Shown here: positions 9,488 to 19,388 of the stretch, piece by piece | Position numbering within the stretch: the first letter of the stretch is position 1 | Layout of the letters: the number at the start of each line of letters is the position of its first letter | Source of the DNA: Pseudooceanicola pacificus | GTDB lineage: Bacteria > Pseudomonadota > Alphaproteobacteria > Rhodobacterales > Rhodobacteraceae | DNA: 64,000 nucleotides | Assembly (NCBI RefSeq): GCF_009789075.1 | Contig: NZ_WNXQ01000003.1 | Span: forward strand, 372,001-436,000 | Reading direction: 5' to 3' | Program-made: the position numbers and the translations under genes | The notes under the pieces: model-generated | What the model was told of the DNA's origin: nothing | Database searches by the model: none | What the model saw: only the letters and a program-made list of their open reading frames with translations

Positions 9488-9979
9488 TCAGGCGGCGGGG
9501 GCCTCGGCCAGCAGGGCGTCGAGGTCGAGCGGCGTGTTGACCATCTTCAGCTCGCCCTTGGCATTGCGGGGCCAGTCGGCCTCGGCCCGGTCGCGGTAGA
9601 GCTCCACCCCGTTGCCGTCGGGGTCGCGCAGGTAGATCGCCTCGCTCACCCCGTGATCGGCGGCGCCGTCGATGGGGATGCCGGCCTGCACCACCCGGCG
9701 CAGGGCGTCGGCAAGCTGGGCGCGGTCGGGGTAGAGGAAGGCAGTATGGTAGAGCCCGGTGTGCCCGTGCGGGGCCGGGGAACCGCCCTTGCTCTCCCAG
9801 GTGTTGAGGCCGATGTGGTGGTGATAGCCGCCGGCCGACAGAAAGGCGGCCTGGGGGCCGTATCTCTGCTGCAGCTCGAAGCCGAGGACGCCCGAATAGA
9901 AGCCGATGGCGCGGTCGAGGTCGGCGACCTTCAGGTGGATATGGCCGATGCGGGTTTGCGGGTGGACTGGCTGTGTCAT
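9488..9979 (-). CDS. VOC (glyoxalase/bleomycin resistance/extradiol dioxygenase) family protein
   Basis: 163 residues starting MTQPVHPQTRIGHIHLKVADLDRAIGFYSGVLGF, written here as residues 1-34. Two beta-alpha-beta-beta-beta modules are visible. Candidate metal ligands are H13 or H15 in GHIHLKV, the histidines of GYHHHIGLNTWESKGG (about 50-65), HTAFLYP in module 2, and E in DPDGNGVELYRD near 135. The layout and the HHIGLNTW motif resemble CatE-type catechol 2,3-dioxygenase or other one-subunit extradiol enzymes, but the substrate cannot be assigned. It is a single gene bracketed by a perfect 28-bp inverted repeat pair. Confidence 0.82.
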   Translation of the reverse strand: MTQPVHPQTRIGHIHLKVADLDRAIGFYSGVLGFELQQRYGPQAAFLSAGGYHHHIGLNTWESKGGSPAPHGHTGLYHTAFLYPDRAQLADALRRVVQAGIPIDGAADHGVSEAIYLRDPDGNGVELYRDRAEADWPRNAKGELKMVNTPLDLDALLAEAPAA

Positions 9980-10066
9980 GATGCTGTTCCCTTGCTTTGC
10001 ACCAATCTAGGCACGGCGTAGCGGCGGGCAAAGGATCATGGGCGCAGGCCATCTGTGCATGGCTGA

Positions 10067-10231
10067 GCGGATTGCCGGGCGCGGATCAGGGATCGGCGGG
10101 GCCCCGGCGCAAGGCCGGGGCGTGGCAGCGTGCGGTGCGGCGGTGTGCCTGGCGGATTGCCGGGCGCGGGCCAGGGATCGGCGGGGCCCCGGCGCAAGGC
10201 CGGGGCAGCATACGGTGCGGCGGTGTGCGGT
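10067..10231 (+). repeat. Imperfect tandem duplication, two units of about 85 bp
   Basis: Unit 1 starts at 10067 and unit 2 at 10152, both with GCGGATTGCCGGGCGCGG. Both contain the hairpin-forming GGGGCCCCGGCGCAAGGCCGGGGC block and end in GGTGCGGCGGTGTGC. Unit 2 is about 5 bp shorter. The array lies in the 385-bp gap between trpS and the VOC gene, which holds no convincing gene. Confidence 0.75.
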
Positions 10232-10250
10232 GCGGCCCCCGCCATCCGGT

Positions 10251-10278
10251 GTCCCGGGCCTGCCCCGGGACCCCGCCG
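10251..10278 (-). repeat. 28-bp inverted repeat, right copy
   Basis: Exact reverse complement of 9450-9477. It lies between the 85-bp tandem duplication and the 3' end of trpS, with the VOC gene between the two copies. Confidence 0.7.
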
Positions 10279-10364
10279 GTCAGCGTCCCGACGTTTCGGC
10301 CCGCCGGCCGCGCCCCGTCGCCCCTCGACCCGCCGTGCCCCTTTGGCCCCGACTCACCGCGGCC

Positions 10365-11405
10365 TCAGCTGCGGACCATCCCCACGATCTCGTAGGTCTT
10401 TTCCAGGATCGGCGCGGCGATGGCGCGGGCGTCGGCGGCGCCGCGGCCCAGGATCGCGTCGATTTCCTCGGGCGCCTGCATCAGGCGGGCCATTTCGGTG
10501 GAGATCGGCGCCAGCTTGGCCACCGCAAGCTCGGCCAGCATCGGCTTGAATTCCGAGAACTGCTTGCCGCCGACATCCGCCAGAACCTCGGCCATCGTCA
10601 TGTCCGAAAGCGCCGCATAGATGCTGACCAGGTTGCGCGCCTCGGGCCGGTCCTTCAGCCCGTCGGTCTCGGAGGGCAGGGCATCGGCATCGGTGCGCGC
10701 CTTGCGGATCTTCTGCGAGATCGTGTCGGCATCGTCGGTCATGTTGATCCGGCTCATGTCCGAGGGATCGCTTTTCGACATCTTCCGGGACCCGTCGCGC
10801 AGGGACATGACGCGGGTCGCCGTGCCCTCGATCACCGGCTCGGTCATGGGGAAGAAATCGACCTTGTAATCATGGTTGAACTTGGCCGCGATATCGCGCG
10901 TCAGCTCGACATGCTGTTTCTGGTCCTCGCCCACGGGCACATGGGTGGCGTGGTAGATCAGGATGTCGGCGGCCATCAGCGCCGGATAGGCAAAGAGGCC
11001 AAGCGAGGCGTTCTGCGAATTCTTGCCCGCCTTGTCCTTCCACTGGGTCATCCGCTGCATCCAGCCCATCCGGGCGACGCAGTTGAAGATCCAGGCCAGC
11101 TGCGCATGTTCGGGCACCTGGCTCTGGTTGAACAGGATCGACCTGGCCGGGTCGAGGCCCGCGGCGATGTAGCCCGCCGCCAGCTCGCGCGTCTGGCGGC
11201 GCAGCGCGGCCGGATCCTGCCAGACGGTGATCGCATGCAGGTCGACCATGCAATAGATCGTCTGGATGCCCTCGTTCTGCATGTCGACAAAGCGGCGGAT
11301 GGCGCCCAGGTAGTTGCCCAGTGTCAGCCCGCCCGAGGGCTGGATCCCCGAAAACACCCGCGGGGTGAACGTCGTCGCCGTCTGGCTGGCCTGATCTTCT
11401 GACAT
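10365..11405 (-). CDS. trpS: Tryptophanyl-tRNA synthetase
   Basis: Class I aminoacyl-tRNA synthetase charging tRNA-Trp. 346 residues. The HIGH-like segment is [13 protein letters not shown] (about 23-35) with TLGN in the TIGN position. The KMSKS loop is intact ([11 protein letters not shown], about 200-210). The MVDLHAIT segment of the Trp/ATP pocket is present. The length fits the bacterial enzyme (about 330-350). It is divergent from the rhomboid-like gene across 113 bp. No T-box or trp leader is visible upstream. Confidence 0.96.
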   Translation of the reverse strand: MSEDQASQTATTFTPRVFSGIQPSGGLTLGNYLGAIRRFVDMQNEGIQTIYCMVDLHAITVWQDPAALRRQTRELAAGYIAAGLDPARSILFNQSQVPEHAQLAWIFNCVARMGWMQRMTQWKDKAGKNSQNASLGLFAYPALMAADILIYHATHVPVGEDQKQHVELTRDIAAKFNHDYKVDFFPMTEPVIEGTATRVMSLRDGSRKMSKSDPSDMSRINMTDDADTISQKIRKARTDADALPSETDGLKDRPEARNLVSIYAALSDMTMAEVLADVGGKQFSEFKPMLAELAVAKLAPISTEMARLMQAPEEIDAILGRGAADARAIAAPILEKTYEIVGMVRS

Positions 11406-11518
11406 GCGTCGCTCCGCTCACTGGAATTCCGGACGGACCTCGCTTACCCATGCGGCATGAGGGCGTCAAGCGACGCGCCCCCGCGGCCCGGCCGCGCGGC
11501 ACAGGAAAGGCAGCAGCA

Positions 11519-12223
11519 ATGGCACTACCCGACGGCGAACCCCCGCGCTTTGAAAGCGCGGTGAACCCGCTGCCCCCGGCGGTCTGGCTGCTGTTCCTGG
11601 CGATCATCGGGGTCGAGGCGGCCCTGACCCTTGGCGCCAACGGCATTGTCGGCGGCCCCGGTGCCGTGGGCTGGCGCCTGCAGGCGATCCGCGATTACGG
11701 CTTTTCGGCGCAGGTCTTCCAGTGGATGCTGGAGCAGCATTTCTGGCCGCGCGAGCATTTGCTGCGCTTCGTCACCTATCCCTTCATCCACCCGGTCTTT
11801 ACCTCGACGCTGTTTTCCTGCGCGATGCTGCTGGCGCTCGGGAAATGGGTGGGCGAGATCATGGGCTCGCTTGCGGTGCTGGTGATCTTCTTTGCCGCCG
11901 CGATCCTGGGTGCCCTGCTCTACGGCCTGCTCGCGACCGAGGACTTTCCCCTGATTGGGGCCTTCCCGCCGGTCTACGGGCTGATCGGGGCCTTCACCTG
12001 GGCGCTCTGGGTGCGGCTCAGGGCCTATGGGCAGCAGCAGCTGCGGGCCTTTACCCTGATCGGCGTGCTGATGGGGCTGCAGCTGCTGTTCGGGCTGATC
12101 TTTGGCGCCACGCAGGGCTGGATCGCGGATATCGGCGGCTTCATCGCCGGTTTCGTGCTGGCGCCGGTGCTGGTGCCCGGCGGGTTCAGGGCCCTGGTCG
12201 CGCGGCTGCGGCGCGAAGGCTAG
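11519..12223 (+). CDS. Rhomboid-family membrane protein lacking catalytic residues
   Basis: 234 residues with six hydrophobic helices and the rhomboid pattern. AGGAAAGG precedes the ATG at 11519. In active rhomboid proteases the nucleophile lies in GxSG and the histidine in AHxxG. Here the corresponding places read GAFPPVYGLIGAFTW (about 145-160) and ADIGGFIAGF (about 203-212), so serine is replaced by proline and histidine is missing. The protein is therefore probably a non-proteolytic rhomboid-like protein, although annotation pipelines would call it a peptidase. It ends in a CTAG shared with the stop codon of the convergent hydrolase-OsmC gene. Confidence 0.8.
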   Translation: MALPDGEPPRFESAVNPLPPAVWLLFLAIIGVEAALTLGANGIVGGPGAVGWRLQAIRDYGFSAQVFQWMLEQHFWPREHLLRFVTYPFIHPVFTSTLFSCAMLLALGKWVGEIMGSLAVLVIFFAAAILGALLYGLLATEDFPLIGAFPPVYGLIGAFTWALWVRLRAYGQQQLRAFTLIGVLMGLQLLFGLIFGATQGWIADIGGFIAGFVLAPVLVPGGFRALVARLRREG

Positions 12224-13476
12224 GGGCAGCCCTGCGGCTCCGTCTCGGCCGCGGGGCGGGGCGCCTCGGCCAGCTCGGTGCGCACCTCCGAGGCCATCTC
12301 CAGAGTGCGGTGCACCGGGCAGCGGTCGGCGATCTCGCGCAGGCGGGCCCGCTGGTCGGGGGACAGGGGCCCCTCCAGCCGGATCACCCGGCGGAAGACG
12401 TCGACCTTGGTGTCGGCGGTGGTCCCGGCATCCTGGGCATGGACCTTGTCGTGGCTCACGTCGACCTGCACATGCTCCAGCGGCCAGCCCTTGCGGCGGG
12501 CATACATGCGGATCGTCATCGAGGTGCAGGCCCCCAGCCCGGCGGCCAGAAAGCCATAGGGCGACATGCCCCGGTTGGTGCCGCCATAGGCCTCGGGCTC
12601 ATCTGCCAGCAGGTGGTGAAAGGGGCCGTCGTTCACATCCTGCAGGAACCCGTCCGGGTCGGCCTCGGCCACGCGCACGATGCCTTCGGGTGCGCCGGGC
12701 GGCGGGGCGGGCGGGGTCAGCGGGATGTAGCGCCCGGCCCAGGCGGCGATGACCTCGGCCGCGTATTCCGCATCGGCGGCATTGCTGACCAGGTGATCCG
12801 CATCGTCCAGGGTGACAAAGCTCTTGGGATGTTTGGCCGCCTCGAAAATCCGCTGGGCATTGTCGATGCCGACCACCGCGTCGCGCGGCGCATGCAGGAT
12901 CAGCAGGGCGCGGCGCAGCCCGGCAATCGCCTCGCCCAGCGAGGCGGCGCGGATGTCGTCGACAAAGGACCGCCGGATGACAAAGCTGCGCTCGCCAAGG
13001 GGCACGAGGGCCTCTCCCTCCGTCTCGATCCGGTCCAGCGCGTCGCCGAAATTATGCGTCACATGCGCGGGATCGAAGGGCGCGGCGATGCTGACCACGG
13101 CCCGCGCCGAGGGGATCGCCTGCGCCGCCCTGAGGATCGCCGCCCCGCCCAGCGAATGGCCGATCAGCAGGGTCGGGGCCATGCCCTCGTCGCGCAGCCA
13201 GTCGGCGGCACGTTCCAGATCGCCCACGTTGGAGGAAAACGTCGTATTGGCGAATTCCCCGCCGGAATGGCCCAGCCCGGTGAAATCGAACCGCAGGACC
13301 GCGATGCCCATGGCCGCCAGCCGTTGCGAGATCCGGCGCGCGGCGGCGATGTCCTTGGAACAGGTGAAGCAATGGGCAAACAGCGCGGTCGCCAGCTGCG
13401 GCCCCTCGGGCCGGTCCAGCCGGGCTGCCAGGGGGTGGCCGTCATGGCCGGGGAACTGGATCTTCGAGCTGGGCAT
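12220..13476 (-). CDS. Alpha/beta hydrolase fused to OsmC-like peroxiredoxin domain
   Basis: 418 residues starting MPSSKIQFPGHDGHPLAARL, with AGGAG upstream. Residues 1-250 are an alpha/beta hydrolase with HCFTCSKD near the oxyanion hole and nucleophile elbow GHSLGG at about 125. Residues 270-415 are an OsmC/Ohr-type domain with both redox cysteines: ACTSMTIRMYARRKG (about 317) and CPVHRTLEMASEV (about 390). OsmC proteins reduce organic hydroperoxides. This fusion is a known bifunctional family and suggests cleavage of an ester or lipid substrate linked to peroxide removal. It converges with the rhomboid-like gene with a 4-bp overlap. Confidence 0.92.
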   Translation of the reverse strand: MPSSKIQFPGHDGHPLAARLDRPEGPQLATALFAHCFTCSKDIAAARRISQRLAAMGIAVLRFDFTGLGHSGGEFANTTFSSNVGDLERAADWLRDEGMAPTLLIGHSLGGAAILRAAQAIPSARAVVSIAAPFDPAHVTHNFGDALDRIETEGEALVPLGERSFVIRRSFVDDIRAASLGEAIAGLRRALLILHAPRDAVVGIDNAQRIFEAAKHPKSFVTLDDADHLVSNAADAEYAAEVIAAWAGRYIPLTPPAPPPGAPEGIVRVAEADPDGFLQDVNDGPFHHLLADEPEAYGGTNRGMSPYGFLAAGLGACTSMTIRMYARRKGWPLEHVQVDVSHDKVHAQDAGTTADTKVDVFRRVIRLEGPLSPDQRARLREIADRCPVHRTLEMASEVRTELAEAPRPAAETEPQGCP

Positions 13477-13649
13477 CGGCTGGGCTCCTTTTTCCAAGAT
13501 CAGTGGCCTTCGGGCGCGCATGGGGCAAGGGGGCAGGGTGCAACGTCACGGCAAGGTGACGGACTGCGATGTGCCCGCGGATCGGGCAGGGGGCCCGGCG
13601 CCGCGCCCCGGCGATGGACAGCGCCGCGCTTTGACGGCAATCCTGACGC

Positions 13650-14405
13650 ATGACCGAGATCCTGCAGAACGCCATCCCTTATGCCGCCCATGACCACCGC
13701 CGCCTGCCGGGCATCCAGCCGCTGGACCCGGCGGAGTGGCTGCTGGTCGACGAGGCCTATGCCATCCAGATGGCCGAACGCGCCCGCCTGCTGGCCGAGC
13801 GGCGCGACGCCGTGCTGCGCCTGGCGCCCGAGGCCATGCCGGCGGCGCGCGAACTGCTGGCGGCGGTGCTGGATTTCCTGCGCGGCGCCAGCGGCTTTGC
13901 CGTGGGGGCGGGACAGGTGACGCGGCCCGATGGCCGGACGGTGGCGGTGGATCCGGAGGATCCGCTGGGCACCCTGGCCCTGCTGGTGCAGGAGGATTTC
14001 TGCCTGTTGCAAAAGCGGGGCGCGGAACATGTGCTGACCGGCGCGGTGCTGTGTTTCCCCTCGGCCTGGACGCTGGAGCAGAAGTTCATGATGCCGCTGA
14101 TCCGCATCCACCGGCCCGTCGCGGTCTATGACGCGGATGTCGCCAAACGGGTGCAGCGCCTGTTCGACGGCATCCGCGCGGGCAAGCCGCTGTGGCGCTA
14201 CAACTACCTGCCCTATGCCAACCCCGCGCTGTTCCAGCCCCGGCGCGAGGAGGACCCCCGCGATCCGGCCCGCGCGGGGCGGGAAAAGATGAAGTTCCTC
14301 AGAAGCGAAAGGCAGACGCTGTGGCGCCTGCCTGAAACGGATGCGGTTGTGTTCGGCATCCATACCTTTGTCACCCGCGCGCCCGAGGAGAGCACCGGGG
14401 AGTGA
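13650..14405 (+). CDS. DUF3445 haem-dependent oxidative N-demethylase family protein
   Basis: 251 residues starting MTEILQNAIPYAAHDHRRLPG. It carries the family core: QEDFCLLQK (about 111-119), then CFPSAWTLEQKFMMPLIRIHRPV (split here, about 133-155), and later YNYLPYANPALFQP, FLRSERQTLWRLP and VFGIHTFV. Characterised relatives form the haem-containing alpha subunit of dimethylamine or other N-demethylating oxygenases. The one-subunit homologues common in marine bacteria are uncharacterised. No partner subunits are adjacent, so the physiological substrate is open. It converges with the next gene across 4 bp. Confidence 0.85.
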   Translation: MTEILQNAIPYAAHDHRRLPGIQPLDPAEWLLVDEAYAIQMAERARLLAERRDAVLRLAPEAMPAARELLAAVLDFLRGASGFAVGAGQVTRPDGRTVAVDPEDPLGTLALLVQEDFCLLQKRGAEHVLTGAVLCFPSAWTLEQKFMMPLIRIHRPVAVYDADVAKRVQRLFDGIRAGKPLWRYNYLPYANPALFQPRREEDPRDPARAGREKMKFLRSERQTLWRLPETDAVVFGIHTFVTRAPEESTGE

Positions 14406-14409
14406 GCGA

Positions 14410-15417
14410 TCAGAACGCCAGGGCGGCCAGGGTGCTGGCCATCGTCTGGTGCACGCCCAGCCCGATGGAGGCGGTGACCAGCGTCAGCGTGTGCATCGAG
14501 ACGCGGAAGTTCTCGCCCCGCAGCAGGTTGTAGACCAGCAGGGCGGCGCCCACGGGCGGCGAGAAGACGGCAACCGAGGCATTGACGGTCCAGGTGGCCA
14601 GACGTGCCTCGATCGGGGTGCGCTTGCCGTTTTCGTCATCGAAGATCACCGGCTCGGTGCGGAAGACGGCGGCCAGGCTGCGCAGGTCGCTGGTGGCCTT
14701 GTCCTCGACATCGGGGGTTTCGGCTGCGGTATCCTCGTAGCGGACCCATGCGCCGGCGGCGATGGTGGTGGCATCGGTTTCGCCAGCCTTGACCGGCCCG
14801 GCGAAGGGCGACGCGACAAAGGGGGTGGTGCGGCGCGCAGGCGCCGTGGCCGGGCGGACGCGGCGCGGGGTGGCGACGGTGCCTTCGGCCTGCAGGGCGG
14901 CCAGGCGGTTGCATTCGGCCTTGCGCATGCGGATCGGCTGGAAGGCGTTGATGAAACGGTCGGCCCGCAGGATGGTGTCGCGGTTCAGCCACTGGACGAA
15001 GGGCGCGCCGGTCACCTCGACATAGTGGTGGATGATTTCGGCCAGCATCGCCTGGGCGGTGCCGCGGGGCATGTCGTCGCTGTCGGACAGGGCACGCACG
15101 GTCACATGCACCCAGGAGGTCGGCGCGGACACGGCCTGACGCGTCGCATCGTCCACCAGGGGATTGTCCCGGCTGCATTCGGTCAGCATCTTCAGCATGT
15201 CGGGATCGGCATCGGGCGCGTCGAAAATCTGCGCCTCGACCGCAAAGCTGCGGCCGATCATCACCACCCGGTCAAAGCTCACATCGGCTTCGGCCCGCAC
15301 CGTCTCGCCAAAAGTATCGAGCGCCACCTGGATCGGGCCGGTGAGAAGTTCGATGGTCACGTCGGTCTCGTCGGTGAAGATGAGGCCTGCCTGAAAGTCC
15401 TGAGCTGCGGTGGTCAT
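14410..15417 (-). CDS. Unknown protein with C-terminal hydrophobic segments
   Basis: About 335 residues if started at MTTAAQDFQAG. In-frame ATGs at 15444 and 15516 give 9 or 33 more residues, and none has a clear ribosome site. The N-terminal 200 residues look globular, with many beta strands and a cysteine- and arginine-containing RMRKAECNRL stretch near 185. A basic, alanine/proline-rich linker follows (VRPATAPARRTTPF). The end contains two hydrophobic segments (VNASVAVFSPPVGAALLVYNLL and HTLTLVTASIGLGVH) that may be membrane helices. I do not recognise a family. Codon use looks native. It lies downstream of a 398-bp gap from glnA. Confidence 0.7.
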   Translation of the reverse strand: MTTAAQDFQAGLIFTDETDVTIELLTGPIQVALDTFGETVRAEADVSFDRVVMIGRSFAVEAQIFDAPDADPDMLKMLTECSRDNPLVDDATRQAVSAPTSWVHVTVRALSDSDDMPRGTAQAMLAEIIHHYVEVTGAPFVQWLNRDTILRADRFINAFQPIRMRKAECNRLAALQAEGTVATPRRVRPATAPARRTTPFVASPFAGPVKAGETDATTIAAGAWVRYEDTAAETPDVEDKATSDLRSLAAVFRTEPVIFDDENGKRTPIEARLATWTVNASVAVFSPPVGAALLVYNLLRGENFRVSMHTLTLVTASIGLGVHQTMASTLAALAF

Positions 15418-15741
15418 GTGCACGGTTCCGGTGTTCTGTCCCATGCTGCGACCGTGCCACCGAAATGCGGACAAACTGTGCTGCCCAAGCAATTTTCTCG
15501 CAGGCATTCGGGTCATTTCGGGGCAGCCCCGCGCAATTTCGCCGCAATTCGGACCCGTAGGTCACAATTCGGCCGGATCCCGCAAAAACAGCCCCGTTTT
15601 GCAGGAAAATTTCCCGTTTCAGGCGCTGTCCCGGGCCAGAGACTGTGGCGACGCGGCGCGAAATGACCCGGAGAATCTCCCCTCACCGTTGACGGCCGGG
15701 CGACCCTGGGCGGGGGCGGGCGGGATTGTTCACGCGCTGCC

Positions 15742-15772
15742 CAAATGAAAGGGGCGCCCCGAAAGGCGCCCC
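15742..15772 (-). terminator. Intrinsic terminator of glnA
   Basis: On the minus strand an 8-bp perfect stem GGGGCGCC / GGCGCCCC with a six-base loop is followed by TTTCATTT, 44 bp beyond the glnA stop codon. The rest of the 15418-15741 gap shows nothing recognisable. Confidence 0.75.
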
Positions 15773-15815
15773 GATTGGTCTGTCGCGATGCTCCGGCGGG
15801 GCCGGAACGCCGGGA

Positions 15816-17222
15816 TCAGCAGCTGTAGTACATCGCGTATTCGACCGGGTGCGGCGTGTGCTCGTACATCTCGATCTCGTCCATTTTCAGGGCGATGTAG
15901 CCTTCGATCTGGTCCTTGGTGAACACGTCGCCGGCCAGCAGGAAGTCCATGTCCTTCTGCAGCTCGTCCAGGGCCTCGCGCAGCGAGCCGCAGACGGTCG
16001 GGATGTCGGCCAGCTCCTCGGGGGGCAGGTCGTACAGGTTCTTGTCCATGGCAGGGCCCGGATCGATCTTGTTCTTGATGCCGTCGACACCGGCCATCAT
16101 GAGGGCCGCAAACGCCAGGTAGGGGTTTGCCGAGGGATCGGGGAAACGCGCTTCGACGCGCTTGGCCTTGGGCGATTCCGACCACGGAATACGCACGCAG
16201 CCCGACCGGTTCCGTGCCGAATAGGCGCGCAGGACCGGGGCTTCGAAGCCGGGGATCAGGCGCTTGTACGAGTTGGTTCCGGGGTTGGTGAAGGCGTTGA
16301 GCGCCTTGGCGTGCTTCAGGATGCCGCCGATGTACCACAGCGCCTCGTCCGACAGATCGGCATATTTGTCACCTGCGAAGAGCGGCTTGCCGTCCTTCCA
16401 GATCGACATGTTCACATGCATGCCGGTGCCGTTGTCGCCCTTGATCGGCTTCGGCATGAAGGTCGCCGACTTGCCATAGGCCTGGGCCACGTTGTGGATC
16501 ACGTACTTGTACTTCTGGATCTCGTCGGCCTGCTTGGTCAGCGTGCCGAAGATCAGGCCCAGCTCGTGCTGGCACGAGGCTACTTCGTGGTGGTGCTTGT
16601 CGACCTTCATGCCCATGCGCTTCATGGTGGAGAGCATTTCCGAACGCAGGTCCTGCGCATCGTCCACGGGGTTGACCGGGAAATAGCCGCCCTTGACGCC
16701 GGGACGGTGGCCGGTGTTGCCCATCTCGTAGTCGGTGTCGGTGTTCCACGCGCCGTCCAGCGCGTCGACCTCGTAGGAGACCTTGTTCATCGAGACGGCG
16801 TATTTGACGTTGTCGAAGATGAAGAATTCGGCTTCCGGACCCATGAACGCGCTGTCGCCCACACCCGAAGAGATCAGGTAGGCTTCGGCCTTCTGGGCGG
16901 TGCCGCGCGGGTCACGCTCGTAGGGTTCGCCGGTGTCGGGTTCCACGACCGAGCAATGGATGCAGATCGTCTTTTCAGCGTAGAACGGGTCGACATAGGC
17001 GCTTTCGGTGTCGGGCATCAGTTTCATGTCCGATGCCTCGATCGACTTCCAGCCCTCGATCGACGAGCCGTCGAACATGAAGCCTTCCTCAAGGAAGTCA
17101 GCGTCGACCTGGTCGGACATCACGGTGACGTGCTGCAGCTTGCCGCGCGGGTCGGTGAAGCGGATGTCGACGTATTCGGCACCCTCGTCCTTGATAAGCT
17201 TCAAGAGCTTCTCTGTGCTCAT
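15816..17222 (-). CDS. glnA: Glutamine synthetase type I
   Basis: Makes glutamine from glutamate, ammonia and ATP. It is the main ammonium assimilation enzyme, a cytoplasmic dodecamer. 468 residues starting [19 protein letters not shown]. The glutamate and ATP signature regions are present ([53 protein letters not shown]). The adenylylation tyrosine is Y397 in [10 protein letters not shown], so activity should be controlled by GlnE. The start at 17222 is preferred over 17252 because AAGGGAA precedes it. It lies 30 bp downstream of glnB on the same strand, forming the usual alphaproteobacterial glnBA operon. Confidence 0.98.
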   Translation of the reverse strand: MSTEKLLKLIKDEGAEYVDIRFTDPRGKLQHVTVMSDQVDADFLEEGFMFDGSSIEGWKSIEASDMKLMPDTESAYVDPFYAEKTICIHCSVVEPDTGEPYERDPRGTAQKAEAYLISSGVGDSAFMGPEAEFFIFDNVKYAVSMNKVSYEVDALDGAWNTDTDYEMGNTGHRPGVKGGYFPVNPVDDAQDLRSEMLSTMKRMGMKVDKHHHEVASCQHELGLIFGTLTKQADEIQKYKYVIHNVAQAYGKSATFMPKPIKGDNGTGMHVNMSIWKDGKPLFAGDKYADLSDEALWYIGGILKHAKALNAFTNPGTNSYKRLIPGFEAPVLRAYSARNRSGCVRIPWSESPKAKRVEARFPDPSANPYLAFAALMMAGVDGIKNKIDPGPAMDKNLYDLPPEELADIPTVCGSLREALDELQKDMDFLLAGDVFTKDQIEGYIALKMDEIEMYEHTPHPVEYAMYYSC

Positions 17223-17252
17223 TCCCTTTTCCCTTCCTTTAGGAACGTTCAA

Positions 17253-17717
<465 letters not shown>

Positions 17718-17758
17718 TCATGCCCGTTATTTGGGCGGAATGTGAAAACGGGGCGGAA

Positions 17759-19351
17759 ATGACCGAATTGATGACCGCGGCGCAGATGCGGGCCACCGAA
17801 GAGGCGGCAATCGCCGCCGGCCGGACCACAGGCCTGGCGCTGATGGAACGTGCCGGCCGGGCGGTCGTGGCGGCGGTATTCCAACGCTGGCCCGCCCTGT
17901 CCGAAGGGGCCCATGCGGCGCTGGTCCTCTGCGGGCCGGGCAACAATGGGGGCGACGGTTTTGTCATCGCGCGCCGGCTGCGCGACCTGGGCTGGGCGGT
18001 CACGGTGCAGATCTTCGGTGACGCCGCGCGCCTGCCGCCGGATGCGCGGCGGATGCATGACCTCTGGGCCGCCTCCGGTCCGGTCGCGCCGCTCGGGCCC
18101 TGCGAGGGCGGGGTCGACCTGGTGGTCGATGCGCTGTTCGGCACCGGGCTGACCCGCCCCCTGCCGCAGGCGGTGGCCGAGGCGGTAGCGCGCCCGTCCC
18201 GGGGCGGCGACCAGGTGCAACGCGTGGCGGTCGATGCGCCAAGCGGGCTGAACCTCGACACCGGGGCGATCCCGGGCGGGCAGGGCGTGTTCCTGGCGGA
18301 TCTGACCGTGACCTTTCACACTGCGAAACCCGGGCACTACCTGGGCGCCGGGCCGGCGGTCTGCGGGCAGCTTGTCTGCGCCGATATCGGGCTGGGCGGA
18401 TCGGGGGGCAATCTGGCCGGATCGCCCCCGGCGGCGGGATCGCTGCGTCTGGCCGAACCTGTGACGGCGGACACCGGCCCCGGGCTGCGGGTCTTTCCCG
18501 GCGCTGCGATCGCCAAGCTGGCCGCCACGGGGCACAAATACGATTTCGGTCACGCGGTTGTGCTGGCAGGCGGTGTCGGGCGCGGCGGGGCCGGTCGGCT
18601 GGCCGCGCGCGCCGCGCTCAGGGCCGGGGCGGGGCTGGTCACCATGCTTTGCCCGCCCGCCGCCCTGCAGGAAAACGCCGCCCGGATGGATGCGGTGATG
18701 CTGCGCGCCTGCCGCGACGCCGAGGCGTTCGAGGCGCTGGTGGATGACCGGGTGACGGCGCTCTGCCTTGGCCCCGGGCTTGGGGTGGGCGAGCGGACCC
18801 GCAGCCTTGTCGCTGCGGTCTGCGCCAGACGGGCGGGCGCGCGGGCGGGCCGGGATCCGGCGGTGGTGCTGGACGCCGATGCGCTGACCAGCTTTGCCCC
18901 GGCTCCGGACGCGCTGTTTGCGCTGCTGCACCCGCGCTGCATCCTGACGCCGCATGAAGGAGAGTTCGGGCGGCTTTTCCCGGACCTTGCCCTGTCGGCG
19001 CGCGCGGGGATGTCCAAGGTCGAGGCGGTGCGCCATGCGGCGGCCCGGGCCGGCTGCGTGGTGCTGTTGAAGGGGGCCGACACCGTGATCGCCCGGCCCG
19101 ATGGCGCGGCGAGCCTGCATGCGGCGGTCTATGACCGGGCGGTGCCCTGGCTGGCCACGGCGGGGGCGGGGGATGTGCTGGCGGGGCTGATCGCGGGGCT
19201 TGCCGCGCCCGCCAGCGCGCCCGAGCTGATCTGCGTGGCCGAGGCCGCCGCCTGGCTGCATGTGGAGGCCGCCCGCGCCTTTGGCCCCGGTCTGATCGCC
19301 GAGGACCTGCCCGACATGCTCCCCGAGGTGTTCCGCCGGGTCGCGGGCTGA
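17759..19351 (+). CDS. nnr: Bifunctional NAD(P)H-hydrate epimerase / ADP-dependent dehydratase
   Basis: Repairs hydrated NAD(P)H. 530 residues in two domains. The N-terminal YjeF_N epimerase has GPGNNGGDGFVIARRL (about 60-75). The C-terminal carbohydrate-kinase-like dehydratase has GHKYDFGHAVVLAGGVGRGGAGRL in its ATP region (about 260-283), LTPHEGEFGRLFP (about 398-410), LLKGADTVIARPDG and WLATAGAGDVLAGLIAG (about 460-477). The ATG at 17759 is preferred to one 39 bp upstream because it directly precedes the conserved MTELMTAAQMRATEE start. Confidence 0.95.
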   Translation: MTELMTAAQMRATEEAAIAAGRTTGLALMERAGRAVVAAVFQRWPALSEGAHAALVLCGPGNNGGDGFVIARRLRDLGWAVTVQIFGDAARLPPDARRMHDLWAASGPVAPLGPCEGGVDLVVDALFGTGLTRPLPQAVAEAVARPSRGGDQVQRVAVDAPSGLNLDTGAIPGGQGVFLADLTVTFHTAKPGHYLGAGPAVCGQLVCADIGLGGSGGNLAGSPPAAGSLRLAEPVTADTGPGLRVFPGAAIAKLAATGHKYDFGHAVVLAGGVGRGGAGRLAARAALRAGAGLVTMLCPPAALQENAARMDAVMLRACRDAEAFEALVDDRVTALCLGPGLGVGERTRSLVAAVCARRAGARAGRDPAVVLDADALTSFAPAPDALFALLHPRCILTPHEGEFGRLFPDLALSARAGMSKVEAVRHAAARAGCVVLLKGADTVIARPDGAASLHAAVYDRAVPWLATAGAGDVLAGLIAGLAAPASAPELICVAEAAAWLHVEAARAFGPGLIAEDLPDMLPEVFRRVAG

Positions 19352-19388
19352 GGCGGCATCCCGCGCGGTCCCGGTGCAGGCCCGCCCG

